Positions 37,883-46,358 of a stretch of 64,000 nucleotides of DNA are shown one piece after another. The notes under the pieces were generated by a model. It was not told where the DNA came from and made no database searches. It was given only the letters and a program-made list of their open reading frames with translations. The stretch is from positions 338,040 to 402,039 of the forward strand of contig JAVBLC010000005.1 of assembly GCA_031553805.1 (NCBI GenBank). The letters are read 5' to 3'. How positions within the stretch are numbered: the first letter of the stretch is position 1; the number at the start of each line of letters is the position of its first letter. The position numbers and the translations under genes are program-made. Source of the stretch: JAITVB01 sp031553805. Its GTDB lineage: Bacteria; Bacteroidota; Bacteroidia; Bacteroidales; Rikenellaceae.

Positions 37883-38456
37883 ATGAATCCAGAAGATAAT
37901 CAACGGGGATTGTACGACCGAGCACGACGCGTGCGGCGTGGGGTTGGTGGTCAACCTGCGGGGCAGCCACACCCACGACACTGTCGACCGGGGACTGCGC
38001 ATCCTCGAAAACATGGTCCACCGCGGGGCCGAGGGGGCCGATCCCCTGACCGGCGACGGGGCGGGGATCATGGTGCACATTCCCCACGAATTCATCCTGC
38101 TCAACGGGATTCCCGTGCCCAAAAAGGGACGCTACGGCACCGGGCTCGTCTTTTTGCCGAAAGACGCCGCCCGGCAACAACAGATCATCGGCATCATCGG
38201 CCGGAAGAGTGAGGAGGCCGGGTTTTCATTGTTGCCCCTGCGTCCGGTGCCGGTCGACAGCTCGGCGCTCGGGCCAGGATCGGCCGCTTCGGAACCCGAT
38301 ATCCGGCAGATTTTCGTCGTCGATCAGACCGACGGCCAGCGCATCGAGCAACGCCTCTACCTGCTGCGCAAGGCGATCGAACGCTGCGTGGCTGGAATGG
38401 AGGTTTATATCGTGAGTCTTTCCTCCTATCAGCTAATCCAGTCTATTTTTGACTAA
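37883..38456 (+). pseudogene. gltB: Glutamate synthase large-subunit (gltB) remnant: frameshifted and truncated
   Basis: The first 12 codons read MNPEDNQRGLYD, the start of Bacteroidales GltB. At about 37919 the frame shifts: the continuation EHDACGVGLVVNLRGSHTHD, with the catalytic Ntn cysteine, is in the +1 frame from 37920. The missing residues between D and E suggest a deletion of about 8 bases. The second frame runs through HRGAEGADPLTGDGAGIMVH to AGMEVYIVSLSS and then ends after an unrelated YQLIQSIFD. About 190 of the roughly 1500 residues remain, covering only part of the glutaminase domain. It directly follows the glutamine synthetase gene. No glutamate synthase function is expected from it. 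Confidence 0.88.
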
Positions 38457-38522
38457 TCTACTTTTTGAAGTGCAACTTTTTATAAAAAACGGCAGTCGAA
38501 GCCTGCACAACAGCCTCGGCGC

Positions 38523-39767
38523 TTATGCGCCGAAGTTGTCGTACATGATGTTTTCGGCGGGTACACCGAGGTTGTCGAGCATTTTTGTGATGGCGGCGGT
38601 CATCATCGGGGGCCCGCAGAGGTAGTACTCGATATCTTCGGGGGCCTCGTGGTTTTTGAGGTACTGGTCGAAGATAACCTGATGGATGAAGCCGACGGGG
38701 CCTTTCCAGTTGTCTTCAGGCTTGGGCTCGGAGAGGGCGATGTTGAACTTGAAGTTCGGAAACTCGCGTTCGATCGCCTCAAACTGCTCTTCATAAAAAA
38801 TTTCGCGTTTCGAGCGGGCGCCGTACCAAAATGTAACCGGAACAGTCGTTTTTTCGGTCTGGAAAAGATGGAAAATATGCGAGCGCATCGGGGCCATCCC
38901 GGCGCCACCGCCGATGAACATTTTTTCGTTCGGGGTGTCTTTCACGAAGAATTCGCCGAAAGGTCCCGAGATCGTTACCTTATCGCCCGGTTTACGCGAA
39001 AAAATGTACGACGAGCAGATACCGGGATTCACTTTCATAAAGCCGCCTGCGGCGCGGTCCCAGGGCGGGGTGGCGATGCGGATGTTGAGCATGATCACGT
39101 TGCCTTCGGCCGGGTGGTTGGCCATCGAATAGGCGCGGAAAGTGGGTTCGGGGTTGTTGGTCACCAGGTCCCACATTTTCATCGCGTCCCAATCTTCGTG
39201 GTATTCCTTTTCGATGTCGAAGTCCGAGAACTTGATCCCTTCGTATTTCGGGATGTCGATCTGAATATAGCCGCCCGAGCGAAACTTTAGATTTTCCCCT
39301 TCAGGCAACTTTACGACGAATTCCTTGATGAACGTGGCGACGTTGCGGTTCGAAACCACTTCGCAATCCCATTTTTTGACCCCGAGCACGGCCTCTTCGA
39401 CGTGGATCTTCATCTCTTCGCGCACCTTGACCTGACAGCCGAGGCGCCAGTGGTCCTGCTGTTGTTTGCGGGTAAAGAAGTTGACCTCGGTCGGGAGGAT
39501 TTCGCCGCCCCCTTCGAGCACCTGGCACTTGCACATACCGCAAGAACCACCACCGCCGCAGGCTGAAGGCAGGAAAATCCCCTGGCTCGAAAGCGAGGTA
39601 AGCAGCGTGTCGCCCTGGGCAACGGTTAACGACCGCTCTCCGTGATTGATGTCGATCGTCACGTCGCCCGAAGGCACCAGTTTATTCTTGGCATAGAGCA
39701 GCACGACGACCAGCAGCAGGGTCACCGCCAGAAAGGCCACTATCGATATTGTCAGTATAAATCCCAT
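38523..39767 (-). CDS. nqrF: Na+-translocating NADH:quinone reductase subunit F
   Basis: NqrF is the NADH dehydrogenase subunit: it passes electrons from NADH via FAD and a [2Fe-2S] cluster into the sodium pump. The 414-residue protein has an N-terminal membrane helix (FILTISIVAFLAVTLLLVVV), a ferredoxin domain with ACGGGGSCGMCKCQV and a fourth Cys in RLGCQVKV, then FAD binding (RAYSMANHP) and NADH binding (MFIGGGAGMAPMRSHIFHLF) with the C-terminal YYLCGPPMM. It is the last gene of nqrABCDEF and lies tail-to-tail with the gltB remnant. Confidence 0.97.
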   Translation of the reverse strand: MGFILTISIVAFLAVTLLLVVVLLYAKNKLVPSGDVTIDINHGERSLTVAQGDTLLTSLSSQGIFLPSACGGGGSCGMCKCQVLEGGGEILPTEVNFFTRKQQQDHWRLGCQVKVREEMKIHVEEAVLGVKKWDCEVVSNRNVATFIKEFVVKLPEGENLKFRSGGYIQIDIPKYEGIKFSDFDIEKEYHEDWDAMKMWDLVTNNPEPTFRAYSMANHPAEGNVIMLNIRIATPPWDRAAGGFMKVNPGICSSYIFSRKPGDKVTISGPFGEFFVKDTPNEKMFIGGGAGMAPMRSHIFHLFQTEKTTVPVTFWYGARSKREIFYEEQFEAIEREFPNFKFNIALSEPKPEDNWKGPVGFIHQVIFDQYLKNHEAPEDIEYYLCGPPMMTAAITKMLDNLGVPAENIMYDNFGA

Positions 39768-39789
39768 TGCAATGATTCTTTTTTACGTG

Positions 39790-40407
39790 CTACAACTGAA
39801 TGCCGAGGAAAGTCATGAATGCAATCCCCATCAGGCCGGTGATGATGAACGTGATGCCCACGCCCTTGAGCGGAGCAGGTACGGCCGAATATTCGATCTT
39901 TTCGCGGATGGCAGCCATCATCACGATCGCCAGCCACCAACCGATGCCTGAACCGAGGGCAAACGAAGAAGCCTCGCCCACGTTGGCATATTCGCGTTCC
40001 TGCATAAAGAGCGAGCCCCCCATGATGGCACAGTTCACCGCGATCAGCGGCAGGAAGATCCCGAGTTGGTTATAGAGCGAGGGCGAAAAACGTTCGACGA
40101 TCATCTCGACCAATTGGACGATCGAAGCGATCACGGCGATGAAGACGATAAAACTCAAAAAGTCGAGGTCGACGTCGGCGTATTTTTCACCCAACCACGC
40201 AAGCGAGCCTGCGCTCAGGACGTGCTCGTTAAGCAGGTAGTTGACCGGCACGGTGACCAGCATCACAAACGTGACAGCCACCCCCAGTCCCATAGCGGTC
40301 TTGACGCTCTTCGACACGGCGATGTAAGAACACATCCCGAAGAAGAAGGCGAACACCATATTGTCGATGAAGACCGACCGGATAAATATGTTCAGTATGC
40401 TTTCCAT
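39790..40407 (-). CDS. nqrE: Na+-NQR subunit E
   Basis: A 205-residue integral membrane protein with six predicted helices, homologous to RnfA. MESILNIFIRSVFIDNMVFA at the N-terminus and NQLGIFLPLIAVNCAIMGGS in the fourth helix are typical; the conserved Cys residues in FFFGMCSYIAV and AVNCAIMG, with those of NqrD, hold an intramembrane iron centre. Located 22 bases upstream of nqrF. Confidence 0.97.
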   Translation of the reverse strand: MESILNIFIRSVFIDNMVFAFFFGMCSYIAVSKSVKTAMGLGVAVTFVMLVTVPVNYLLNEHVLSAGSLAWLGEKYADVDLDFLSFIVFIAVIASIVQLVEMIVERFSPSLYNQLGIFLPLIAVNCAIMGGSLFMQEREYANVGEASSFALGSGIGWWLAIVMMAAIREKIEYSAVPAPLKGVGITFIITGLMGIAFMTFLGIQL

Positions 40408-40431
40408 AGTATTTTTCTTTCTTCTTTAGGG

Positions 40432-41082
40432 TTATGCATTCTTCTTGCGCGAGTTGACCACCCAGATGATGACGCCCACGCACAGCAGGGCCATCGGAGG
40501 CAGCAGCACCAGGCCGTTGTTTTCATAGAACCCGCCGTTCTTGATGTACCACGCGTCGGGAACGATCTGGTAGCCCAGCAAGGTGCCGGCGCCGAAGATT
40601 TCGCGGAACACGCCCAGGATCACCAGGATGATCCCGTAACCGAGCCCGTTGCCGATCCCGTCGACGAACGACGGCCACGGCTTGTTGGCCATCGCGAAGG
40701 CTTCGAGGCGCCCCATCAGGATACAGTTGGTGATGATCAGCCCGACGAAGACCGAGAGTTGTTTGCTCACGTCATAAACGTAGGCTTTCAACACCTGGTC
40801 GACCAGGATCACCAACGCCGCGATCACCACCAGTTGGACGATGATGCGGATGCGCGAAGGGATCGTGTTGCGCAAGGCCGAAATAATCAGGTTGGAAAAG
40901 GCGGTCACGATAATCACCGACAACGCCATCACGATCGCCGGCTTGAGCTTGGCCGTCACGGCCAACGCCGAACAGATCCCGAGGATCTGCACCGTGACCG
41001 GGTTGTTCTCACCCATCGGCGAGGTCAACACTTTCCATATTTTGAGCGAAAACATCGGCTCTCTTTCTTTCTTATTTTCCAT
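40432..41082 (-). CDS. nqrD: Na+-NQR subunit D
   Basis: A 216-residue membrane protein homologous to RnfE. After MENKKEREPMFSLKIWKVLT it has MGENNPVTVQILGICSALAV with the conserved Cys, and VGLIITNCILMGRLEAFAMA with the second, the pair that binds Fe between NqrD and NqrE. The ATG at 41082 is chosen; an in-frame TTG at 41094 would overlap nqrC. It lies 24 bases upstream of nqrE. Confidence 0.96.
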   Translation of the reverse strand: MENKKEREPMFSLKIWKVLTSPMGENNPVTVQILGICSALAVTAKLKPAIVMALSVIIVTAFSNLIISALRNTIPSRIRIIVQLVVIAALVILVDQVLKAYVYDVSKQLSVFVGLIITNCILMGRLEAFAMANKPWPSFVDGIGNGLGYGIILVILGVFREIFGAGTLLGYQIVPDAWYIKNGGFYENNGLVLLPPMALLCVGVIIWVVNSRKKNA

Positions 41083-41090
41083 AACGCTGA

Positions 41091-41921
41091 TCAATTAACG
41101 GTTAAGGAGTCGGTTTTTTCGCCTGCGGCAGCAGTTTCATCGGCCACGCCCGTAGCCGTAGCACCCGACGTAGAATCGGATCCGGCACCGCCGGCACGCA
41201 TCTTTTCGAAGTAAGCGGCGTAGTCGCTCATACAGTCGTAGAGCATCTTTTCGACGGCGCGGCTGGTGATCGTCCCACCCGACACGGCGTCGAAAGCGTG
41301 GGGATTGCCCTGTGAAGCACCGGCGCCTTTCAGGGCGGTGATGCCGACCATCTTATCCGCCTCGAACAGGGTTTTTCCCTCGAATTGGTTGTAGAAAGAC
41401 GGCGTAGCGATTTCAGCGCCAAGGCCCGGGGTTTCCCCCTTGTGGCCGAAGATGGCGCCCGAGATCGTATCGAAATCACTTTCGAGCGCTACGTAGCCCC
41501 AGATCGGGCCCCAGAGGCCGGAACCCCATACAGGGATGATGTAGCGCACCGTGCCGCTGTCGTCCTTGCTTTCGAAGATCGGCAGGTTACGTTGGTCGGC
41601 CGGGCTGTCGTAAAGCTCTTTCAGGTTGAGCGCGATCGCAAACGGGTCGGTGCCTTCGGTCACCTCGCCGGCCGTGTTGACGGTATAGGAGCGGGTGATG
41701 TACTTGGCGTACTGTTCGTTGATATAAGCGAACTTGTCGGGGGCCTTGTCGGCCTCCATCCCCTGCCCGATCGAGCGCAGGATATCGCCCATCTTTTCCA
41801 CGCGTACGTTCTCATTCTGCCTGTCCTGTAAGCTTATCGAAGCGTAGGCGAGCAGGGCGGCCACGATGATCACCAGTACGGAGGCGTACGTGATGATGTA
41901 TGCATTACTGTTCTTGTTCAT
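41091..41921 (-). CDS. nqrC: Na+-NQR subunit C (covalent FMN subunit)
   Basis: A 276-residue protein with one N-terminal membrane helix (AYIITYASVLVIIVAALLAY) and a periplasmic FMN domain. The FMN is linked to Thr in DAVSGGTITSRAVEKM, which matches the family SGATxT motif with a Gly for Ala. WGSGLWGPIWGYVALESDFD and HKGETPGLGAEI are family hallmarks. The last 40 residues form an unusual Gly/Ala/Ser/Thr-rich tail (AGGAGSDSTSGATATGVADE) not found in standard NqrC as I know it. It lies 13 bases downstream of nqrB. Confidence 0.96.
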   Translation of the reverse strand: MNKNSNAYIITYASVLVIIVAALLAYASISLQDRQNENVRVEKMGDILRSIGQGMEADKAPDKFAYINEQYAKYITRSYTVNTAGEVTEGTDPFAIALNLKELYDSPADQRNLPIFESKDDSGTVRYIIPVWGSGLWGPIWGYVALESDFDTISGAIFGHKGETPGLGAEIATPSFYNQFEGKTLFEADKMVGITALKGAGASQGNPHAFDAVSGGTITSRAVEKMLYDCMSDYAAYFEKMRAGGAGSDSTSGATATGVADETAAAGEKTDSLTVN

Positions 41922-41934
41922 CGTCAGTGCCTCC

Positions 41935-43149
41935 TTATTTAGTAGTGGTTAAAGCGACTCGTTTGTTGCGGCGGCGGACGCTGGCCTGCACCACATAGTG
42001 GTCGATCAGCGGCACCAGCGCATTCATAAAGAGGATCGAGAGCATCATCCCCTCGGGATAACCCGGGTTGACCACGCGCGTAAGCACGGCGATCGCCCCG
42101 ATCAGCACCCCGTAGATCCACTTACCGGTGTTGGTCTGCGAAGCAGTCACCGGGTCGGTCGCCATAAAGACCGCACCAAAGAGGAAACCGCCCATCAGCA
42201 GGTGGTAGTAAGCCGGCATCTCCATGTAGGGGTTGGCTCCGATCAGGTTGAAGATAAGACCCATTCCCAGGCCGCCGATCACCACCGAGAGCATGATGCG
42301 CCAGCTGGCGACACCCGTCCACAGGAGTACTACGGCCCCCAATAGGATAGCGATCTTAGACGTTTCGCCGATCGAGCCGGGAATCGTCCCGACGAACCAG
42401 TCCCACGGGCCGGTGCCGTTGCTCCAGACGAGCGACGAGGCCTTCTCGACCACGGCGTTCGTGGCGTCGGTCAGGGGTGTTGCGCCGGAGAAAGAGTCGA
42501 TGATGCCAGTGCCTTTGGTCATTCCGTTGACCCACACTTTATCGCCCGAAATGTAGGGCGTGTAGGCGAAGAAGACAAAGGCGCGGGTCAGCAGGGCCGG
42601 GTTAAAGACGTTCATCCCTGTGCCGCCGAAGACTTCCTTGCCCAGGATCACCGCAAAGGCTGTGGCCACGGCCACCATCCACAGCGGAATATCTACAGGC
42701 ATCACCAAAGGTATGAGCATACCCGACACCAAAAATCCTTCGTTGACTTCGTGGCCGCGGATCTGGGCGAAAATAAATTCGATGCCCAGCCCCACGACAT
42801 AGGACACGATCACGATCGGCAACACGCGCAGGAAACCGTACCAGAAGGCCTGCCAGATCAGTTCACAGGTATAGGGAGTATCCATCGCAATCTGGCCGAC
42901 TGCTCTGAAATGTTGCAGACCCGTGTTAAACATCCCGAACAGCAGCGCCGGGATCAGGGCGATCACCACCATGGTCATCGTGCGCTTCATGTCGTTCACG
43001 TCGCGGATGTGTGAACCGGAGCGGGTCACGGTATTCGGCACAAACAGGAACGTTTCGAACGCGTCGAACGTAGAGTGGAGTTTTTCGAATTTTCCGCCCT
43101 TTTCGAAATTGGGCTTTATCTTATCAATGTATCGTCTGAGTGCTTTCAT
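41935..43149 (-). CDS. nqrB: Na+-NQR subunit B
   Basis: A 404-residue membrane subunit homologous to RnfD that carries the second covalent FMN and helps form the sodium path. The FMN-binding Thr is in DSFSGATPLTDATN. The N-terminus has the NqrB-specific soluble stretch (FDAFETFLFVPNTVTRSGSH); then come many transmembrane helices, including GFLVSGMLIPLVMPVDIPLW and GGTGMNVFNPALLTRAFVFF. Ten bases separate it from nqrA upstream. Confidence 0.97.
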   Translation of the reverse strand: MKALRRYIDKIKPNFEKGGKFEKLHSTFDAFETFLFVPNTVTRSGSHIRDVNDMKRTMTMVVIALIPALLFGMFNTGLQHFRAVGQIAMDTPYTCELIWQAFWYGFLRVLPIVIVSYVVGLGIEFIFAQIRGHEVNEGFLVSGMLIPLVMPVDIPLWMVAVATAFAVILGKEVFGGTGMNVFNPALLTRAFVFFAYTPYISGDKVWVNGMTKGTGIIDSFSGATPLTDATNAVVEKASSLVWSNGTGPWDWFVGTIPGSIGETSKIAILLGAVVLLWTGVASWRIMLSVVIGGLGMGLIFNLIGANPYMEMPAYYHLLMGGFLFGAVFMATDPVTASQTNTGKWIYGVLIGAIAVLTRVVNPGYPEGMMLSILFMNALVPLIDHYVVQASVRRRNKRVALTTTK

Positions 43150-43159
43150 CTGTCGTCCC

Positions 43160-44512
43160 TTAGTTAAGTTCCCGGATCATCTGGTCGATGCCGCGGCGGA
43201 TGATTTCCTGCATATCGGTCTTCGACGGGTCGACGAATTCGCACAGGGCGAAATCTTCTTCGATCACTTCGTAGATCCCCAGGTTTTCCATCTTGGTGAG
43301 GTCGCCCGTGAGGATCGCCTTGAGCAGGTACATCGGGTAGATGTCCATCGGCAGGTATTTTTCGTAGAGGCCCGTCACGACGAAAGCGCGTTCGCCGCCG
43401 TTGAGGTTCGTGTCGAGGTCATACTTCTTTTTCGGGCATATCCACGAGAAGTAGGAATGCGACACCGAGAATTTTTTGAAACGGGGAGCGATCCAACCGA
43501 CAAACTCGTGGTGGTCGCCCTCGGGGATCACCGTCAGTTGGTTGTGGTAGAAACCAAAGTGGCCGTCCATCGTAATGCGGCGGCCGGTCAGGACGTTGCC
43601 GCTGATCACACGGGTCATCAACGGCTGGTCCTTGATATTGCCTTTCAGCACGGTGTCGACCGCAGCGCCGCTGATCACCGAATAGTAGGCCGGACGTGCC
43701 ACTTCGGAACCCGTCACGGCGATGATCTTCGAAAAGTCGGCCTTGCCCGTGCGGAAGAAACGGCCCAGGATGGCTACGTGCTGGATGTCCATCGTCCAAA
43801 CCAGCTGGCCTTTGCCCACCGGATCGACGTGATGGATCTGCACCCCCACGTTACCGGCCGGATGCGGCCCGCTGAAACGGGTCACCTGCGCAGCTTTCAC
43901 CTGGTCGAGCGCGCCTTTTTCGCCTGCATTCAGGCCGAGGTGCACTTTGCCCGGAGTCAGTTTGGCCAGTGCTTGCAAACCGGCTTCAACGTTGTCCGCT
44001 TCTTGGTTTAACACGAAATTCATGTCCGGCGCCAGCGGCGACGAATCGAAGCCCGAAACGAAGATAGCCCGCGGCGTATCGGCCGGATTGGCGATGATGC
44101 CGTAAGGGCGCTGGATGAGCATCGGCCACATCCCGGCGGCAAGCATCAGCGACACAATTTCTTCGCGCGAGGCGCTGGCCGGTGATTTCATTTCGAAAGA
44201 TTGGTAATCGATCTGCGGGTCGGGGACCACCACCACTTCGAGGATTTTGCGCTTATCGCCCCGGTTGATCGCCGCCACACAGCCGCTCACGGGCGAAGTC
44301 ACCACCACTTCGGGGCGGTACTTGTCAAACAACAGCGGAGAGCCCGCCTTGACAACGTCGTTCTGCCGCACCAACAGTTTGGGGGTAAATCCCCTGAAGT
44401 CGTCGGGACAAACCGCGTAACTCGCCGCAGGAGGCGCGTTGACCAGGGTTTTTTCCGCTGCTCCAACCAGTTGGATGTCGAGGCCTTTCTTGATTCGGAC
44501 TACGTTCGACAT
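43160..44512 (-). CDS. nqrA: Na+-NQR subunit A
   Basis: A 450-residue peripheral subunit, related to RnfC but without its Fe-S clusters. The start MSNVVRIKKGLDIQLVGAAE, followed by KLLVRQNDVVKAGSPLLFDK and VVTSPVSGCVAAINRGDKRK, is typical of NqrA; VISGNVLTGRRI and PEGDHHEFVGWIAP lie in the central part. The ATG at 44512 is chosen because family members start MSxVIxIKKGLD; the open frame reaches 44551. First gene of the nqrABCDEF operon; a TATTTTTG box lies about 36 bases upstream. Confidence 0.96.
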   Translation of the reverse strand: MSNVVRIKKGLDIQLVGAAEKTLVNAPPAASYAVCPDDFRGFTPKLLVRQNDVVKAGSPLLFDKYRPEVVVTSPVSGCVAAINRGDKRKILEVVVVPDPQIDYQSFEMKSPASASREEIVSLMLAAGMWPMLIQRPYGIIANPADTPRAIFVSGFDSSPLAPDMNFVLNQEADNVEAGLQALAKLTPGKVHLGLNAGEKGALDQVKAAQVTRFSGPHPAGNVGVQIHHVDPVGKGQLVWTMDIQHVAILGRFFRTGKADFSKIIAVTGSEVARPAYYSVISGAAVDTVLKGNIKDQPLMTRVISGNVLTGRRITMDGHFGFYHNQLTVIPEGDHHEFVGWIAPRFKKFSVSHSYFSWICPKKKYDLDTNLNGGERAFVVTGLYEKYLPMDIYPMYLLKAILTGDLTKMENLGIYEVIEEDFALCEFVDPSKTDMQEIIRRGIDQMIRELN

Positions 44513-44547
44513 AATTGGAATGAGTAAATTAGGTTTCAAAAGAAAGT

Positions 44548-44555
44548 GCAAAAAT
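44548..44555 (-). promoter_or_regulatory. Candidate -7 box for the nqr operon
   Basis: Minus strand TATTTTTG, full match to TAnnTTTG, upstream of nqrA in the divergent nqrA-parA gap. No strong -33 match. Confidence 0.45.
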
Positions 44556-44599
44556 AGTCTTTTAATCGGGAGTGTTATTCTTTTAGCAATAAATTTTTT

Positions 44600-44846
44600 G
44601 TTATTTTTTCGGTGCGGCTCCGGTGCGGCTCCGCACGGGGATTTTTTGTTCGTAGCCGAACAGGCTTGAGTTTTGGCTCGACCGTTATTGCATCGCTACT
44701 TTCTTTTGCTGCCATCAAAAGGTGCGTCCCCGCACCGGGGATTTTGTTCGTTCTCGAACCGGTTTGGGTTTGGGTTCGACCGTTCGTGCGTCGTTACTTT
44801 CTTTGTCTTCCACACAAAGAAAGTAACAAAGAAAAGTCACCGCTTT
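44600..44846. repeat. Repeat island 2, first part: tandem P3 copies b and c
   Basis: Two P3 elements lie head to tail. Copy b (44637-44721) matches island 1 almost base for base through GTTCGTAGCCGAACAGGC and TTTTGGCTCGACCGTTATTG, but its hairpin is cut off after CATCAAAAGG. Copy c (44737-44846) is diverged and its hairpin has changed on both arms (TTACTTTCTTTGT with ACAAAGAAAGTAA). GGTGCGGCTCC is repeated directly just before copy b. No gene is seen. Confidence 0.75.
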
Positions 44847-44957
44847 AAGGAAAAAGCTAAAAAGTTTCGAAAAAATCTGCTTCGTCCACAACTCGCTTCG
44901 CTCAAACAGTGGACTACGCGACGATTTTTTCGAAACTTTTCTTGACGCTTTTTCCTT
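44847..44957. repeat. Palindromic element P2, copy a
   Basis: Outer arms AAGGAAAAAGC / GCTTTTTCCTT and inner arms AGTTTCGAAAAAATC / GATTTTTTCGAAACT flank the core CGTCCACAACTCGCTTCGCT...AACAGTGGACT. The core recurs at 52615-52660 with different arms. Its right arm continues into CTTATAGGCGG, the same sequence that follows the P3 copy in island 1 without a P2 element. Confidence 0.7.
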
Positions 44958-45500
44958 ATAGGCGGGCTGCTCGGCCTCCGGCCTCGGCTTGTCAGCGTTT
45001 GAGGTGGAGAGTAGTGGTTGACTTTCCGTTTATTCCTTTCTTACCGTTGTAACTTTGGCAAATTATTTTCAAAAGGCGGCGATCGAAGATCGCCGCCAGA
45101 CCTCTGCCCACGATCAGAGAAAAAAGGCGGCCGCACTTTATCACCACAGCTTCCACCGGCCTTTAGGCCCAGCGCCCGCAGGCAGCGGGCCAGAGGCCCG
45201 CACGCGCCATATAGCCGGAGGTTGGGGACCCACTTACCTTTCGACAGGGGGGGGTTAAGACGCCGAAACTGTAGTGGAGCGTAGCGCAACGGAATTTCGG
45301 CTCGCCCCCTGCCGAAAGGTTAGTGGGTCAACCGGAGGCGGGGCGCAAAAAAAGGATTTTTTGCCACTTTTGTATCCTTACAAAAGTGGAACGAAGAACT
45401 GTCCGCAGCAAACTAAAAAACTCCGGGTGCCGGAAGGCACTTTTACAACTTTTTTGTCAAGAAAAAAGTTGAACAAAATATTATAACCATAAGATAGAAA
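44958..45500. repeat. Repeat island 2, second part: P6, P4 and P5 copies, noncoding
   Basis: P6 copy b (about 45160-45239) shares GGCAGCGGGCC, AGGCCCGCA and ATAGCCGGAGGTTGGGG with island 1 and, in reverse, island 3. An imperfect palindrome follows with arms CGACAGGGGGGGG / CCCCCTGCCG. P4 copy b (45344-45395) has hairpin CCACTTTTGTA/TACAAAAGTGG, and P5 (45408-45440) has GGGTGCCGGAAGGCAC. A last hairpin, ACTTTTTTGTCAAGAAAAAAGT, precedes the parA promoter. I see no credible gene from 44513 to 45585. Confidence 0.72.
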
Positions 45501-45529
45501 AACGATTACCGGTTTAGCGCCGGCATCCG

Positions 45530-45561
45530 TTTTTTTATCCCCGGATTTTCGTTTATATTTG
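45530..45561 (+). promoter_or_regulatory. Candidate promoter for parAB
   Basis: TATATTTG at 45554-45561 is a full TAnnTTTG match; a T-run (TTTTTTT, 45530-45536) sits about 18-20 bases upstream in the -33 position. The parA ATG is 25 bases downstream. Confidence 0.55.
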
Positions 45562-45585
45562 CATGTTAATTCAGTGACGTAACAT

Positions 45586-46347
45586 ATGGGTAAGATCATT
45601 TCGTTTGCCAACCAAAAGGGAGGCGTAGGCAAAACCACCACCACCATTAACCTGGCGGCCAGTCTGGCCGTGCTCGGACAGCGCGTGCTGATCGTCGACG
45701 CCGACCCGCAGGCCAACGCCACCTCCGGACTGGGATTCGAAACGAACGATCGCAACACCTATACCTGCCTGATCGGCGAAGCCTCGGCCGCCGAATCGAT
45801 CCTCAAAAGCGAGGACATCGAAAACCTATACCTCATCCCCTCGAGCATCGACCTGGTGGGCGCCGAAAAAGACCTTGGCAGCATGGAAGACGGCCAGCTC
45901 AGGATGAAACAAATGCTCCAACCGGTCAAAAACGATTACGACTATATTTTTATCGACTGCTCGCCCTCGCTCGGTTTCCTGACCCTGAACGCGATGGTGG
46001 CGGCCGACAGCGTGATCATCCCCGTGCAGTGTGAATATTTTGCGTTGGAAGGCCTCGGGAAGATCCTCAATACCATTAAAATGACCAAGGCGCAACTGAA
46101 CCCGGGCCTCGAGATCGAGGGTTTCCTGATGACGATGTACTCCTCGCGCCAGAAGCAGGACAACCAGGTGGTCGACGAGGTGCGCAAGCATTTCGGCCGG
46201 CTGACGTTCGATACGGTGATCCACCGCAACATCCGCCTGAGCGAAGCCCCCGGCTTCGGCAAACCGGTGCTGTTGCACGACGCCGCTTCGTCGGGCGCGG
46301 TGAGCTACCTCAACCTGGCCAAAGAATTTCTACGTAATAACGCGTAA
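45586..46347 (+). CDS. parA: Chromosome-partitioning ATPase ParA/Soj
   Basis: A 253-residue deviant Walker A ATPase that binds nonspecific DNA and, with ParB at parS sites, segregates the replication-origin region. The Walker A motif KGGVGKTTTTINLAASLA has the signature lysine; Walker A' VLIVDADPQANAT and Walker B YIFIDCSPSLGFLTLNA follow, and the C-terminus has VDEVRKHFG and IRLSEAPGFGKPVLLHD. parB starts 11 bases downstream. The locus probably lies in the origin-proximal half of the chromosome, but I found no clear parS. Confidence 0.97.
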   Translation: MGKIISFANQKGGVGKTTTTINLAASLAVLGQRVLIVDADPQANATSGLGFETNDRNTYTCLIGEASAAESILKSEDIENLYLIPSSIDLVGAEKDLGSMEDGQLRMKQMLQPVKNDYDYIFIDCSPSLGFLTLNAMVAADSVIIPVQCEYFALEGLGKILNTIKMTKAQLNPGLEIEGFLMTMYSSRQKQDNQVVDEVRKHFGRLTFDTVIHRNIRLSEAPGFGKPVLLHDAASSGAVSYLNLAKEFLRNNA

Positions 46348-46358
46348 GGGACACCATA

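Noticed and set aside
45500..45585. A parS site next to parA
   Set aside because: I looked for a GTTNCACGTGNAAC-like 16-mer around parAB and did not see one; a site may lie elsewhere.
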